Positions 18,101-25,532 are shown, numbered from the stretch's first letter. The stretch is DNA of 64,000 nucleotides from Mucilaginibacter boryungensis (GCF_015221995.1 NZ_JADFFM010000002.1:1674001-1738000); one strand, 5' to 3'. The notes: generated by a model from the letters alone, not told the origin. Translations and numbers: made by a program.

Positions 18101-18335
18101 TCGTTATATAGCCTTTTGGTACGGCAACGCCTGTGCCCACGGCTTCAATAACTCTGTCTTTAACCAGTAATGTCCCGTTGGTTATGGTTTGATCAGCGCT
18201 AACTACTATAGTAGCGTTGGTAAATGCGTATTGCCCGGGGCGGATATCCCACGCGCCATTTACCGGGTAGGTATCCTGGGCGCGGCATAAATGCATAAGT
18301 AACAAGGCAAAACAAAAAAGTAATAGTTTCTTCAT
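15183..18335 (-). CDS. Secreted tandem amidohydrolase, only C-terminal domain catalytic
   Basis: A periplasmic protein of about 1050 residues with a signal peptide (MKKLLLFCFALLLMHLCRAQ) and two amidohydrolase-like halves. The N-terminal half (about 30-440) has the fold's landmarks, but VDAFTSYG replaces the metal-binding HxH. A linker of beta structure and a Gly-rich stretch (about 440-570) follows. The C-terminal half (about 590-1000) has an intact IVDEHSHIAATGG motif near residue 648, GVTTSHILHGSANPIGGQ and the DADVVVWSADPLS ending. Relatives are imidazolonepropionase/dihydroorotase-like hydrolases of unknown substrate. The start at 18335 is chosen over an upstream in-frame codon because it begins the signal peptide. 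Confidence 0.85.
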   Translation of the reverse strand: MKKLLLFCFALLLMHLCRAQDTYPVNGAWDIRPGQYAFTNATIVVSADQTITNGTLLVKDRVIEAVGTGVAVPKGYITIDLKGKFIYPSLVDAFTSYGTPEIARAQFGAGGFTGIRTSVMSTTKPGAFGWNEAIKPEMNVKSIFHVNSTAAADLKKYGFGAVQSIIRDGIARGTASAVSLGDERDNFVMLNDVSSANYSFSKGTAATNYPSSLMGSVALLRQSYLDAQWYKNTKEEYNISLDEFNKTQNLPQIFEVGDPASILRAAKIGKEFGKQYIYKTDGKEYQRIDAMKALNSTFIIPLSFPAPYDVEDPIDARSVSFEQLKDWELAPTNPAALEKAGIKFAITSTGVASPRDFWTNLRKAMDFGLTEKQALNALTTVPAEMLGISDKVGTLTKGKMANFLITSANLFKADNVIYENWVEGRQFVVSKMDVSDIKGKFTITGDGLANTTLTVNGTAGAYTATIDRAGADSTRATGTFTRAGDIVSLYFDFQNKPKGAIRLSGYIASTSPLTFKGESIMPDGTMGKWTATYSGPAPAGGFGGRGGFGGNRGGAPGGATGADAAKTNTTVGPVIYPFVAYGNAALPKAETTLFKNGTVWTNEKEGILKNTDVLIENGKIKAIGKNLAAPAGAKVVDATNKHISAGIVDEHSHIAATGGINEGSQAVTAEVRIQDVLDAEDINLYRQLAGGVTTSHILHGSANPIGGQTQLIKHRWGVLPDEMKFEGSDGFIKFALGENVKGSNNNGINTNPRFPQTRMGVEEVYIDEFTRAKEYLAARAVKGNNVRRDLELDAIGEILNNKRFITCHSYVQSEINMLMHVSDSMGFHINTFTHILEGYKVADKMKAHNIAGSTFSDWWAYKNEVAEAIPYNGKLMHEVGLVTGFNSDDEEMARRLNQEAGKAVTYGKMSEEEALKLVTLNPAKMLHVDNKIGSIKVGKDADVVVWSADPLSIYAVCEKTYVDGIPYWDIEKDAENQKAIKAESGRIIQKMIEAKSGGAAVQRGAGNAGRRPRYECETLEEGNFVVADDTYVQDAKERAEQHAAQRAQNK

Positions 18336-18559
18336 TTTGTTTAAGGGTTTTTTTACTAAAATATTGAAAATTACCTTCGGGGGGTGCAATCGCTCTTAAT
18401 ATCATACATTTGTTACATCATTCCGGTTGAATTTAGACGCTAAAAACAAGATTGGCGGGCACTAATCAAATAAATTGGGCATACAAGCATAAATTTATAA
18501 GCGTCAAAGGTTGTGCAGAATAATCATCACAGGATATTCATTATATCATAACGCATCTA

Positions 18560-18567
18560 TATATTTG
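18560..18567 (+). promoter_or_regulatory. Candidate -7 element for the cytochrome-b-like gene
   Basis: TATATTTG matches TAnnTTTG exactly, 17 bases before the ATG. I see no matching TTG at the usual distance upstream. Confidence 0.3.
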
Positions 18568-18584
18568 AAATAAAATAATCCATT

Positions 18585-19025
18585 ATGTACACTTTCTTTA
18601 AAAATTTCCACTCGGGCTTTCGTTACATCGTTTTTATACTGGTGCTGATAGCCATTATACAATCATTAGCAGGCTGGCTGGGCAAAAAGCCTTATACCAA
18701 TGGTAACCGCAAGATGAATTTGTTTGCCATGATATCGGCGCATACACAATTACTTATTGGGTTGATACTTTATTTTTTAAGTCCGCTGGTACAATTTGCC
18801 AGCAGCACCATGAAGAATAATGAACTGCGTTACTGGACGGTTGAACATATTAGTATGATGATCATTGCCATTGTGTTGATCACTATTGGGCATAGCCGCT
18901 CAAAGAAAGCTGTTGCGCCTGAAGCCAAGCACCGGGCCATTGCCATATTTTATATTTTAGCTACTTTGGTAATAGTTGTAGCTATAATACAAAGCCACAG
19001 ACCGTTGCTGGGTATGACCAATTAA
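18585..19025 (+). CDS. Four-helix membrane protein, cytochrome-b-like
   Basis: A 146-residue integral membrane protein with about four transmembrane segments and conserved His residues near helix ends (FFKNFHSGFRY, ISAHTQLLIG, TVEHISMM, ITIGHSRSKK). These could ligate haem, as in small cytochrome b561-like proteins, and Bacteroidota relatives are often labelled cytochrome B. Haem binding is inference from His placement. It sits alone just upstream of the trp leader. Confidence 0.6.
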   Translation: MYTFFKNFHSGFRYIVFILVLIAIIQSLAGWLGKKPYTNGNRKMNLFAMISAHTQLLIGLILYFLSPLVQFASSTMKNNELRYWTVEHISMMIIAIVLITIGHSRSKKAVAPEAKHRAIAIFYILATLVIVVAIIQSHRPLLGMTN

Positions 19026-19044
19026 ATGTTTTTTTGAGAAAAAG

Positions 19045-19074
19045 TTTGCAGATTAAATTTTATTTATATTTTTG
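19045..19074 (+). promoter_or_regulatory. trp promoter
   Basis: TTTG (19045-19048) and a perfect TAnnTTTG element, TATTTTTG (19067-19074), are separated by 18 bases, as in Bacteroidota housekeeping promoters. Transcription should start near 19080, so the leader peptide ATG at 19082 would be at or almost at the 5' end of the message. Confidence 0.7.
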
Positions 19075-19081
19075 CTATCCA

Positions 19082-19141
19082 ATGATCCAAATCAACCATA
19101 AATTTAGCTGGTGGCACCAAAGTAATTTTGGCAGCCGGTAA
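19082..19141 (+). CDS. trpL: Trp operon leader peptide
   Basis: A 19-codon open frame, MIQINHKFSWWHQSNFGSR, with two consecutive Trp codons at 19109-19114, in front of a terminator hairpin and trpE. This is the classical design of a ribosome-mediated attenuator. With charged tRNA-Trp, translation finishes and the terminator at 19183-19210 forms. When Trp is scarce, the ribosome stalls at the WW codons and an alternative pairing prevents it. The segment CACCAAAGTAATTTTGG just after the Trp codons can form its own hairpin. CCGGT at 19136-19140 could pair with the 3' terminator arm as an antiterminator. Confidence 0.85.
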   Translation: MIQINHKFSWWHQSNFGSR

Positions 19142-19182
19142 ATTTGTGATCTGAATAACTAAGCGATTATAAACCTATTATG

Positions 19183-19210
19183 AACCCGGTGCACCAACAC
19201 CGGGTTTTTT
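19183..19210 (+). terminator. trp attenuator terminator
   Basis: AACCCGGTG (19183-19191) pairs with CACCGGGTT (19198-19206) around a six-base loop, followed by a T run to 19210. It lies 41 bases after the leader peptide stop and 25 bases before trpE. Confidence 0.88.
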
Positions 19211-19235
19211 CGTTTTAGGCCATTTACATATACTA

Positions 19236-20645
19236 ATGAAAAAAATAAAAATTAATACCACACACACGAAGCTATTAGCTGATACCACCACGCCGGTAAG
19301 CATTTACCTGCGCCTGCGCGATGTATTCCCAAATTCGCTGCTGCTGGAAAGTTCGGATTACCATAGTCGCGAAAACAGCATGAGCTATGTATGCTGCGAA
19401 CCCATTGGCGGCTTAACACTTACCGCCAACGAATTGAACATTAAATACCCGGATGGTACACAGGAAGATTATAAGGCAGGCCAGTTTGAGTTGTTACCTA
19501 AGATAGACGAATTCCTGGCGGCGTTTGAAACCACGGATACCAAGCTGAAGATCATATCGAACGGCTTATTCGGTTATTTCACGCACGAGGCGGTTGAGCA
19601 TTTTGAAACTATCCGTTTAAAAAAATCGGATGATACTTCGCGCCGCATCCCCGAAATGCAGTACCATATTTATAAATATATCATAGCGATAGACCATTTC
19701 AAGAATGAACTCTATATTTTTGAGAATCAGGTAGGTGAAACAGGGGACGGTAAAGGCCTGGAGAAAATATCATACCTAATCCGTAACAAAAATTTCCCTG
19801 AATATCATTTTCAAACGGCTGGAAGCGAACAGAGTAACCTCACGAACGAGGGCTTTATGGCCATAGTAGAGAAAATGAAGCAGCATATTTATCGCGGCGA
19901 TGTGTTCCAGATCGTCCCCTCAAGGGCGTTTTCGCAACAATTCAGCGGCGATGAATTTAACGTTTACCGTGCGCTGCGGTCTATCAACCCATCGCCTTAC
20001 CTGTTCTATTTTGATTACGGCGATTTCAGGATCTTTGGTTCATCACCCGAAGCACAGATCACCGTGAAGAACCGTGTAGCCAGCATATTCCCTATAGCCG
20101 GTACCTTTAAACGCAGCGGCGACGACGAGAAAGACGCCGAAATAGCCCGCGCCCTGGAAGCCGACCCCAAAGAATCGGCCGAACACGTAATGCTGGTTGA
20201 TCTGGCCCGTAACGACCTTAGCCGCCATTGTACCAACGTGGAAGTGAAGGCCTTTAAAGAAGTGCAGTATTATTCACACCTGATACATTTGGTATCGCAC
20301 GTAAGTGGGACTTTGCGCCCTGGCGTATCATCATTTAAAGTAGTGGCCGATACCTACCCTGCCGGCACACTAAGCGGTGCGCCAAAATACAGGGCTATGG
20401 AGATAATTGACGAAAATGAGAATATCAAACGCAACTTTTATAGCGGCGCTATAGGCTATCTAGGCTTTAACGGCGATTTTAATCACGCTATTATGATCCG
20501 TTCATTTTTGAGTAAGAACAATACCCTACACTACCAGGCCGGTGCCGGCATTGTAGCCGATTCGGTAGCGGAGAGTGAACTGAAAGAAGTGGATAATAAG
20601 ATTGCCGCATTGCGCAAGGCGTTAGAGATGGCAACGGAACTGTAA
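19236..20645 (+). CDS. trpE: Anthranilate synthase component I
   Basis: Converts chorismate and ammonia (from TrpG glutaminase) to anthranilate, the first step of tryptophan synthesis. The 469-residue protein has an N-terminal region with the Trp feedback-inhibition element LLESSD. It also has the chorismate-binding C-terminal domain with FQIVPSRAFSQ, YLFYFDYGDFRIFGSSPE, GTFKRSGDDEKD and GAPKYRAMEIIDE. Length is normal. It is the first structural gene after the attenuator and precedes trpG by 72 bases. Confidence 0.96.
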   Translation: MKKIKINTTHTKLLADTTTPVSIYLRLRDVFPNSLLLESSDYHSRENSMSYVCCEPIGGLTLTANELNIKYPDGTQEDYKAGQFELLPKIDEFLAAFETTDTKLKIISNGLFGYFTHEAVEHFETIRLKKSDDTSRRIPEMQYHIYKYIIAIDHFKNELYIFENQVGETGDGKGLEKISYLIRNKNFPEYHFQTAGSEQSNLTNEGFMAIVEKMKQHIYRGDVFQIVPSRAFSQQFSGDEFNVYRALRSINPSPYLFYFDYGDFRIFGSSPEAQITVKNRVASIFPIAGTFKRSGDDEKDAEIARALEADPKESAEHVMLVDLARNDLSRHCTNVEVKAFKEVQYYSHLIHLVSHVSGTLRPGVSSFKVVADTYPAGTLSGAPKYRAMEIIDENENIKRNFYSGAIGYLGFNGDFNHAIMIRSFLSKNNTLHYQAGAGIVADSVAESELKEVDNKIAALRKALEMATEL

Positions 20646-20717
20646 TCGAATAATTAAAGATAATTTTAAATAATAATAAATAATTTTCGCCTTTTTTATA
20701 GCGGATGGACGTGCAAA

Positions 20718-21293
20718 ATGAATAATAAAATTTTAATAATAGATAATTACGATTCTTTCACCTACAACCTGGTGCATTTGGTTAATGAGATTGGCCTGGA
20801 ATGCGAGGTATGGCGTAACGACCAATTCAAAATGGAGGATGTTGCCGCTTTTGATAAGATCATTCTCTCGCCGGGTCCGGGTATCCCATCGGAAGCGGGA
20901 CTATTGCTGGATGTGATCAAAACATACGCGCCTACAAAAAGTATATTTGGGGTGTGCTTAGGTCAGCAGGCCATTGCCGAGGTTTTTGGCGGTCAGCTAT
21001 ATAATTTAAGCCGGCCTATGCATGGGATTGCTACGCCTATAAAAGTAACCGATGGTTCAGAAAAATTATTTAACGGGTTGCCGGATTCTATAAACGTAGG
21101 CCGTTACCACTCGTGGGTTGTATCGCGCGAGGGTTTCCCCGATAGCCTGGAAATTACCGCCATTGATGAAAAAGATAATTCCATTATGGCGCTGCGTCAT
21201 AAACAATATGATGTCCGTGGGGTACAGTTCCACCCCGAATCGGTATTGACGGAATATGGGAAAGAAATGATGCAGAATTGGTTAAATAGCTAA
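20718..21293 (+). CDS. trpG: Anthranilate synthase component II (glutamine amidotransferase)
   Basis: Supplies ammonia from glutamine to TrpE. The 191-residue protein is a class I amidotransferase with oxyanion loop SPGPGIPSEAG, nucleophile Cys in FGVCLGQQAIAE and catalytic His-Glu in VQFHPESVLTEYG. It starts IIDNYDSFTYNLVH as in TrpG/PabA; location beside trpE supports TrpG. In related genomes trpD usually follows, but here an inverted-repeat element and then trpC follow. Confidence 0.96.
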   Translation: MNNKILIIDNYDSFTYNLVHLVNEIGLECEVWRNDQFKMEDVAAFDKIILSPGPGIPSEAGLLLDVIKTYAPTKSIFGVCLGQQAIAEVFGGQLYNLSRPMHGIATPIKVTDGSEKLFNGLPDSINVGRYHSWVVSREGFPDSLEITAIDEKDNSIMALRHKQYDVRGVQFHPESVLTEYGKEMMQNWLNS

Positions 21294-21305
21294 CAATACT
21301 CCACC

Positions 21306-21387
21306 TGTCATTGCGAGGAACGAAACAATCGCGAACTATGCATAACCGCTTTTTGGGTGTGCGATTGCTTCGTTCCTCGCAATGACA
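21306..21387. repeat. REP/MITE-like inverted repeat between trpG and trpC
   Basis: Two 27-base arms (21306-21332 and 21361-21387) are inverse copies with one mismatch; each starts or ends with TGTCATTGCGAGGAACGAA or its complement. A 28-base spacer separates them. The TCATTGCGAGGAACGAAGCAATC-type sequence is a recurrent intergenic palindrome in many bacterial genomes. It lies in the transcribed trpG-trpC gap and would form a stable hairpin in the mRNA. Confidence 0.8.
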
Positions 21388-21399
21388 TACTTTTGAACA

Positions 21400-22182
21400 A
21401 TGACTATCCTTGATAAAATAGTTGTCCGCAAACGTGAAGAAGTTGCCGCGGCTAAACAGCAAACCAGTATTGCCCAATTAGAAGCAACGGAATTTTTTAA
21501 CCGCCAGCCCTATTCGCTGCGCCAGTTCCTGCTTGATCCGGCCCGCACGGGCATTATTGCTGAGTTTAAACGCCGTTCGCCATCGAAAGGGATCATCAAC
21601 GATAAGGTGACTGTCGAGGATGTGACCACCGGTTATGCAGCTGCTGGCGCATCCGCAATATCGGTACTAACCGACACCGGATTTTTTATGGGTAAGGCGG
21701 CCGATCTGATCGCAGCACGCAGGGTTAACAGCGTTCCGCTGCTGCGTAAAGATTTTATGATAGACGAATACCAGGTGTTGGAAGCCAAAGCCTGGGGCGC
21801 GGATATTATTCTGTTGATTGCCGCTATCCTTACCCCGGATGAGATACAAACCCTGGCCTCGCTGGCTAAAAGCTTAGGCTTAAGCGTGCTGTTGGAAGTG
21901 CATAACCTGGAAGAACTGCAACGCAGCATAAACCCCAATGTTGATGCTATAGGCGTAAACAACCGCAACCTGGCCGATTTTACCGTATCGGTAGAAACAT
22001 CTTTTAAACTGGCTGAACATATCCCTGCCGAATTTTTAAAGGTATCTGAAAGTGCTATCAGCAATACAGAAACCATTAAGCAATTAAAAACAGCCGGCTT
22101 TAACGGATTTTTAATCGGCGAGAATTTTATGCGCCAGGAAAACCCGGGGGATGCAATGAGGGAGTTTGTGAAGGGGTTGTGA
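21400..22182 (+). CDS. trpC: Indole-3-glycerol-phosphate synthase
   Basis: Closes the indole ring in tryptophan synthesis (CdRP to indole-3-glycerol phosphate). The 260-residue TIM-barrel protein has IIAEFKRRSPSKG, VPLLRKDFMIDEYQV, ADIILLIAAIL, GVNNRNLADF and SESAISN, all standard for IGPS catalytic and phosphate-binding segments. It begins 12 bases after the inverted repeat. TrpF is not fused, and no further trp gene follows; the next genes are an opposite-strand toxin-antitoxin pair. Confidence 0.96.
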   Translation: MTILDKIVVRKREEVAAAKQQTSIAQLEATEFFNRQPYSLRQFLLDPARTGIIAEFKRRSPSKGIINDKVTVEDVTTGYAAAGASAISVLTDTGFFMGKAADLIAARRVNSVPLLRKDFMIDEYQVLEAKAWGADIILLIAAILTPDEIQTLASLAKSLGLSVLLEVHNLEELQRSINPNVDAIGVNNRNLADFTVSVETSFKLAEHIPAEFLKVSESAISNTETIKQLKTAGFNGFLIGENFMRQENPGDAMREFVKGL

Positions 22183-22183
22183 G

Positions 22184-22462
22184 TTACCGGATGTTTTGCT
22201 TTTGGTGATTGACAGATAGGATTATTATTCGATCATTCTCTATAAGGTAATAAATGCAATAATCTCTCCAGATTAATACATAACTATTATTTCTTGTCGG
22301 TTTTCCTAAAAATGGATGTTTTGTTAGAACGTTAAATTCTTTAAAAATTTGTTTAACGAACTTTATAGAATATGTATTTGATTGATTTCTGGTATTATTA
22401 AATTCAATGATGTAATCTATATTTAGATAGGCTTTCCTTGATACAATTAATCTTTTAGCCAT
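22184..22462 (-). CDS. RelE/ParE-type toxin
   Basis: A 92-residue basic protein (MAKRLIVSRKAYLNIDYIIEF ... LTKHPFLGKPTRNNSYVLIWRDYCIYYLIENDRIIILSV) with the RelE/ParE toxin fold: a helical start, then a beta sheet ending in I.IL.V. Such toxins cleave ribosome-bound mRNA or poison gyrase; which applies cannot be told from sequence. It overlaps the upstream antitoxin gene by 16 bases, indicating translational coupling. It is convergent with trpC, whose stop lies 1 base away. Confidence 0.82.
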   Translation of the reverse strand: MAKRLIVSRKAYLNIDYIIEFNNTRNQSNTYSIKFVKQIFKEFNVLTKHPFLGKPTRNNSYVLIWRDYCIYYLIENDRIIILSVNHQKQNIR

Positions 22463-22674
22463 TTTTCATATCGCTTTTCAAATTGTTCAAGTGTTATAAA
22501 GTCACCATTTTTAATATCTTGTTTCCCTTGTTCAATATCCTTTAAATGTTCTTCAGGAACTTCATAAACAGCATGCTCTTCTTGAATTAATTGATTAACC
22601 AACTCTAATAACTCAGGATTATCAAGCGTATCGATCTTCTCGTGGATGGATTTTTTTAACTCTGTTAATGTCAT
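22447..22674 (-). CDS. Antitoxin of the RelE/ParE-type pair
   Basis: A 75-residue acidic, highly helical protein (MTLTELKKSIHEKIDTLDNP ... LEQFEKRYEKWLKD). It is typical of the small unnamed antitoxins paired with RelE/ParE-like toxins in Bacteroidota. There is no clear DNA-binding fold, so autoregulation is uncertain. It is the first gene of the pair and overlaps the toxin start. Confidence 0.78.
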   Translation of the reverse strand: MTLTELKKSIHEKIDTLDNPELLELVNQLIQEEHAVYEVPEEHLKDIEQGKQDIKNGDFITLEQFEKRYEKWLKD

Positions 22675-22823
22675 AATATAAATTTACAACTTTTCATTTA
22701 AATCTAATAATCATTGGCAAATTCCATGCCTAACCAGCATAACAAAAAGCCAATAAGCCAAACCCATTTTATTAGCTTAAACCATGGGGCTTTTATACCT
22801 TCATATAATTATAAACCTGTGAT

Positions 22824-23903
22824 ATGAAAAGAATATTCCTGTTGGCCGCTATGGCATGCTTTGCCTTTGCCGCAAATGCGCAATATGTAAGTTTAAACGC
22901 TGCCGAAATTGGCAAACTAAAGCAATTATGCAGTACCGATGCTTCGGCCAAAGCCCGTTTTATGGAAATGCAAAAAGCTGCCGATGCCGCATTAACGGAC
23001 ACCCCAAATCCTATTGATACCATCCATACCGAAGGGCGCTTAAAAGGCGACCCTAAAAAAACAGCAACGGCACTGGCTTTTAATGATATGCGCAAAATGT
23101 ATGCGCTGGCTTTAATGTACCGCACCGGGGGCAATAAGAAATACCTGGATAAAGCGGTTGAGTTTTTGGCCGCCTGGTCGCAAAAGAATGTGCCTAACGG
23201 CGATCCCATTGATGATACCAACCTTGACCCGGCGGTAGAGGCTTACGACCTGATAAAAGGCGACCTGGACGCGGCCAATAATAAACTGATCAGCAACTGG
23301 CTGACGCAAACCGCCGAAATGGAAATTAAAAAGTTTAAACCCGGCAGAGAAACGTCGTACAATAACTGGCACTCGCACCGATTGAAGGAAATTGGCGAGA
23401 TCGGTTTTGCCATTGGCGATAAAAAGTATCAGCAATATGCTATTGACGGCCTGCGCGAGCAAATAGCAAAGAACCTGCTGCCTGATGGGTCGAGTGTTGA
23501 TTTTAAACTGCGCGATGCCCTGCACTACCATGTGTACGACCTGGAACCCATGCTAAAGCTGGCCATCATTTTAAAGCGCGCCACCGGGGTTAATTACTAT
23601 ATCTACGAATCGCCTGCGCAGACATCTATCAAAAAGTCGGTGGAATGGTTGCTGCCTTATCTTACCGGCGCCAAAACACACGGCGAATTTGTGAACAGCA
23701 CTGTTGCGTTTGATAAGAAACGCGCCAATAATGGCGAGAAGGATTATGTAGCCGGTACACCTTTTAACCCTAAAAACGGAGTAGGCACATTGGTGCTAAC
23801 CGAATACTTTTTCCCGGATGCTATTGACCTGATCCAAAAGCTGACCGGTAGTACCGAAACTTACGTGAACTGGCAATTGGTGCTGAATAAGGTGAAAAGA
23901 TAA
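22824..23903 (+). CDS. Alginate-lyase family protein (PL5-like)
   Basis: Predicted periplasmic polysaccharide lyase, 359 residues with a signal peptide ending FAANAQ. The (alpha/alpha) toroid family features include the run of helices, LMYRTGGNKKYLDKAVEFLAAW and NNWHSHRLKEIGEIGFAIGD. The latter resembles the catalytic Asn-His segment of PL5 alginate lyases, and DALHYHVYDLEPML follows. The enzyme would cleave mannuronate-type polymers by beta-elimination. It stands alone without SusC/SusD, so the substrate is inferred from the family only. Confidence 0.78.
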   Translation: MKRIFLLAAMACFAFAANAQYVSLNAAEIGKLKQLCSTDASAKARFMEMQKAADAALTDTPNPIDTIHTEGRLKGDPKKTATALAFNDMRKMYALALMYRTGGNKKYLDKAVEFLAAWSQKNVPNGDPIDDTNLDPAVEAYDLIKGDLDAANNKLISNWLTQTAEMEIKKFKPGRETSYNNWHSHRLKEIGEIGFAIGDKKYQQYAIDGLREQIAKNLLPDGSSVDFKLRDALHYHVYDLEPMLKLAIILKRATGVNYYIYESPAQTSIKKSVEWLLPYLTGAKTHGEFVNSTVAFDKKRANNGEKDYVAGTPFNPKNGVGTLVLTEYFFPDAIDLIQKLTGSTETYVNWQLVLNKVKR

Positions 23904-23931
23904 AGAATGAAAGCAGGGGATTTGTGCGATT

Positions 23932-24026
23932 CCCCTCTTGAGAGAGGGGTAGGGGTATGTCCTTTAATGCGAAAGGACATACCCCCCGCCATCACACCCG
24001 GCTAACACACCCACTTTCAAGAGGGG
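23932..24026. repeat. Nested inverted repeat, second copy of the CCCCTCTTGA family
   Basis: Outer arms CCCCTCTTGA (23932-23941) and TCAAGAGGGG (24017-24026) enclose a strong inner hairpin: GGGGTATGTCCTTT (23952-23965) and its complement (23972-23985). It lies between convergent genes and could act as a terminator in both directions. It shares its outer and inner sequences with the element at 12259-12388. Confidence 0.75.
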
Positions 24027-24043
24027 AGCTTGATTTTTAAAAT

Positions 24044-25447
24044 TTACTCCAGCACAATCTTCTGATGCTGAAATGGTATTTCAACATTGTTAAAACCAGC
24101 ATCTTTAATGCGTTGTGCAAAGCGTTGCTGTATATTATATTCCCCATGCACTAAAAACACCTTACTTACTTTGCCGGCATCCTGGCAGGCCAGGAAATGT
24201 AACAGGTCTTCGTAATCGCCGTGGGCGCTCATCGAATTAATAGCCTGCACATTGGCCACCACGTTATACATATCGCCAAAAATATAAACCTGTTTATCAC
24301 CGTTCAGCAGGTGGCCGCCTAACGAGTTTGGCTCGCAATAACCTACCATTAGTATGGTGTTTTTGCTGCTGCCGATGTTGTTTTTAATGTGGTGCTTCAC
24401 CCGCCCGGCCTCGGCCATGCCCGATGAGGAGATAATAACGCAGGGTTGCGGGTTTTCATTTAAAGCGATAGATTCCTCGGTCGACTCCACAAAGCGCAGG
24501 TTCTTAAAATCAAAAGGGTCACTGTCCTTTTGCATCACTTTGTTAACGTTCCTGTTAAAAACTTCGGGATGGTCCTTTAAAACCTGGGTAGCTTTTAGCG
24601 ATAGCGGACTATCAACATAATAAGGTACCGCCGGTAACTCGCCCTTTAGCTCTAATGCGTTCAGGGCGTATAAAATTTCCTGCGTACGGCCCACGCTGAA
24701 TGCCGGGATGATCACCTTCCCTTTGCGGTTAATACAGGTATCGTTAATAATTTGTTGCAGGGCATCCTCTATAGGCCCAATATCCGCATGCAGCGAATCG
24801 CCATAGGTCGATTCCAGCAAAATATAATCGCTTTGGCGGAAGTTCTGCGGGCTTTTTAGTATCATATCGCCATAGCGGCCTACATCGCCGCTAAAAGTAA
24901 TATGGGTTTCTTTGCCATCTTCGGTCACGGTTAGGTGCATTACCGCGCTGCCTACTACGTGGCCCGCATCGCTAAAATAAAGTTTAACATCGGGTGTAAT
25001 ATTAAACTCCTGGTGATAATCTACCGTTTTAAACTGGCTTAAAGCCTGGTTTACATCCGCTTCAGTATATAAAATTTCAAGCGGCGGTAGCCCCTTCTTT
25101 TTACGGTGCTTATTGGTATAGCTAATGTCCTGCTCCTGTATCTTGGCCGAATCGAGCAATAATATCGTCGCCAGGTCTAACGTTGCAGGGGTGCAGTATA
25201 TTGGCCCGCTAAAGCCTTCGGCTACCAGTCGTGGTATCAATCCGCAATGGTCAATATGGGCGTGCGATAGTACCATGTGATCAACCTTTTTAGGATTAAA
25301 GCCAAAGTGACCGTTCATATCGTCGGTATGCTCGCCCAGGCCCTGGAACAAGCCGCAGTCCAGCAATATATTGGTGCCGTTGTTTAATTGTAATAAATGT
25401 TTGCTGCCGGTTACATGCCGGGCAGCGCCGTGAAAGGTGATATTCAT
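24044..25447 (-). CDS. Metallo-beta-lactamase/beta-CASP RNA hydrolase
   Basis: A predicted Zn-dependent ribonuclease of the CPSF/RNase J-like superfamily. The 467-residue protein has the MBL motif SHAHIDHCG near residue 58, the DAGHVVGSAVMHL and SGDVGRYGD segments, and a beta-CASP domain (KVIIPAFSVGRTQEILYAL, VIISSSGMAEAGRVKHHI). It ends with the RMMBL motif MSAHGDYEDLL...FLVHGE. Length and domain order match bacterial Ysh1-like exonucleases rather than true RNase J (about 550 residues). Substrates in Bacteroidota are not established. Confidence 0.9.
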   Translation of the reverse strand: MNITFHGAARHVTGSKHLLQLNNGTNILLDCGLFQGLGEHTDDMNGHFGFNPKKVDHMVLSHAHIDHCGLIPRLVAEGFSGPIYCTPATLDLATILLLDSAKIQEQDISYTNKHRKKKGLPPLEILYTEADVNQALSQFKTVDYHQEFNITPDVKLYFSDAGHVVGSAVMHLTVTEDGKETHITFSGDVGRYGDMILKSPQNFRQSDYILLESTYGDSLHADIGPIEDALQQIINDTCINRKGKVIIPAFSVGRTQEILYALNALELKGELPAVPYYVDSPLSLKATQVLKDHPEVFNRNVNKVMQKDSDPFDFKNLRFVESTEESIALNENPQPCVIISSSGMAEAGRVKHHIKNNIGSSKNTILMVGYCEPNSLGGHLLNGDKQVYIFGDMYNVVANVQAINSMSAHGDYEDLLHFLACQDAGKVSKVFLVHGEYNIQQRFAQRIKDAGFNNVEIPFQHQKIVLE

Positions 25448-25500
25448 AATTGGGATTAGAAAGCGCAGGGTAGCTAAAATGTTTTAATTGTGCAAATAAA

Positions 25501-25532
25501 TTTGCGAAACTAAAATATTAGTTTTAGCTTTA
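25501..25532 (+). promoter_or_regulatory. Promoter with BlaI-type operator in the spacer
   Basis: TTTG (25501-25504) and TAGCTTTA (25525-25532, one mismatch from TAnnTTTG) are 20 bases apart. The spacer holds the inverted repeat AAACTAA-AATA-TTAGTTT (25507-25524). Binding of the BlaI-like product there would block RNA polymerase, giving autorepression of the blaI-M56 operon. Confidence 0.65.
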
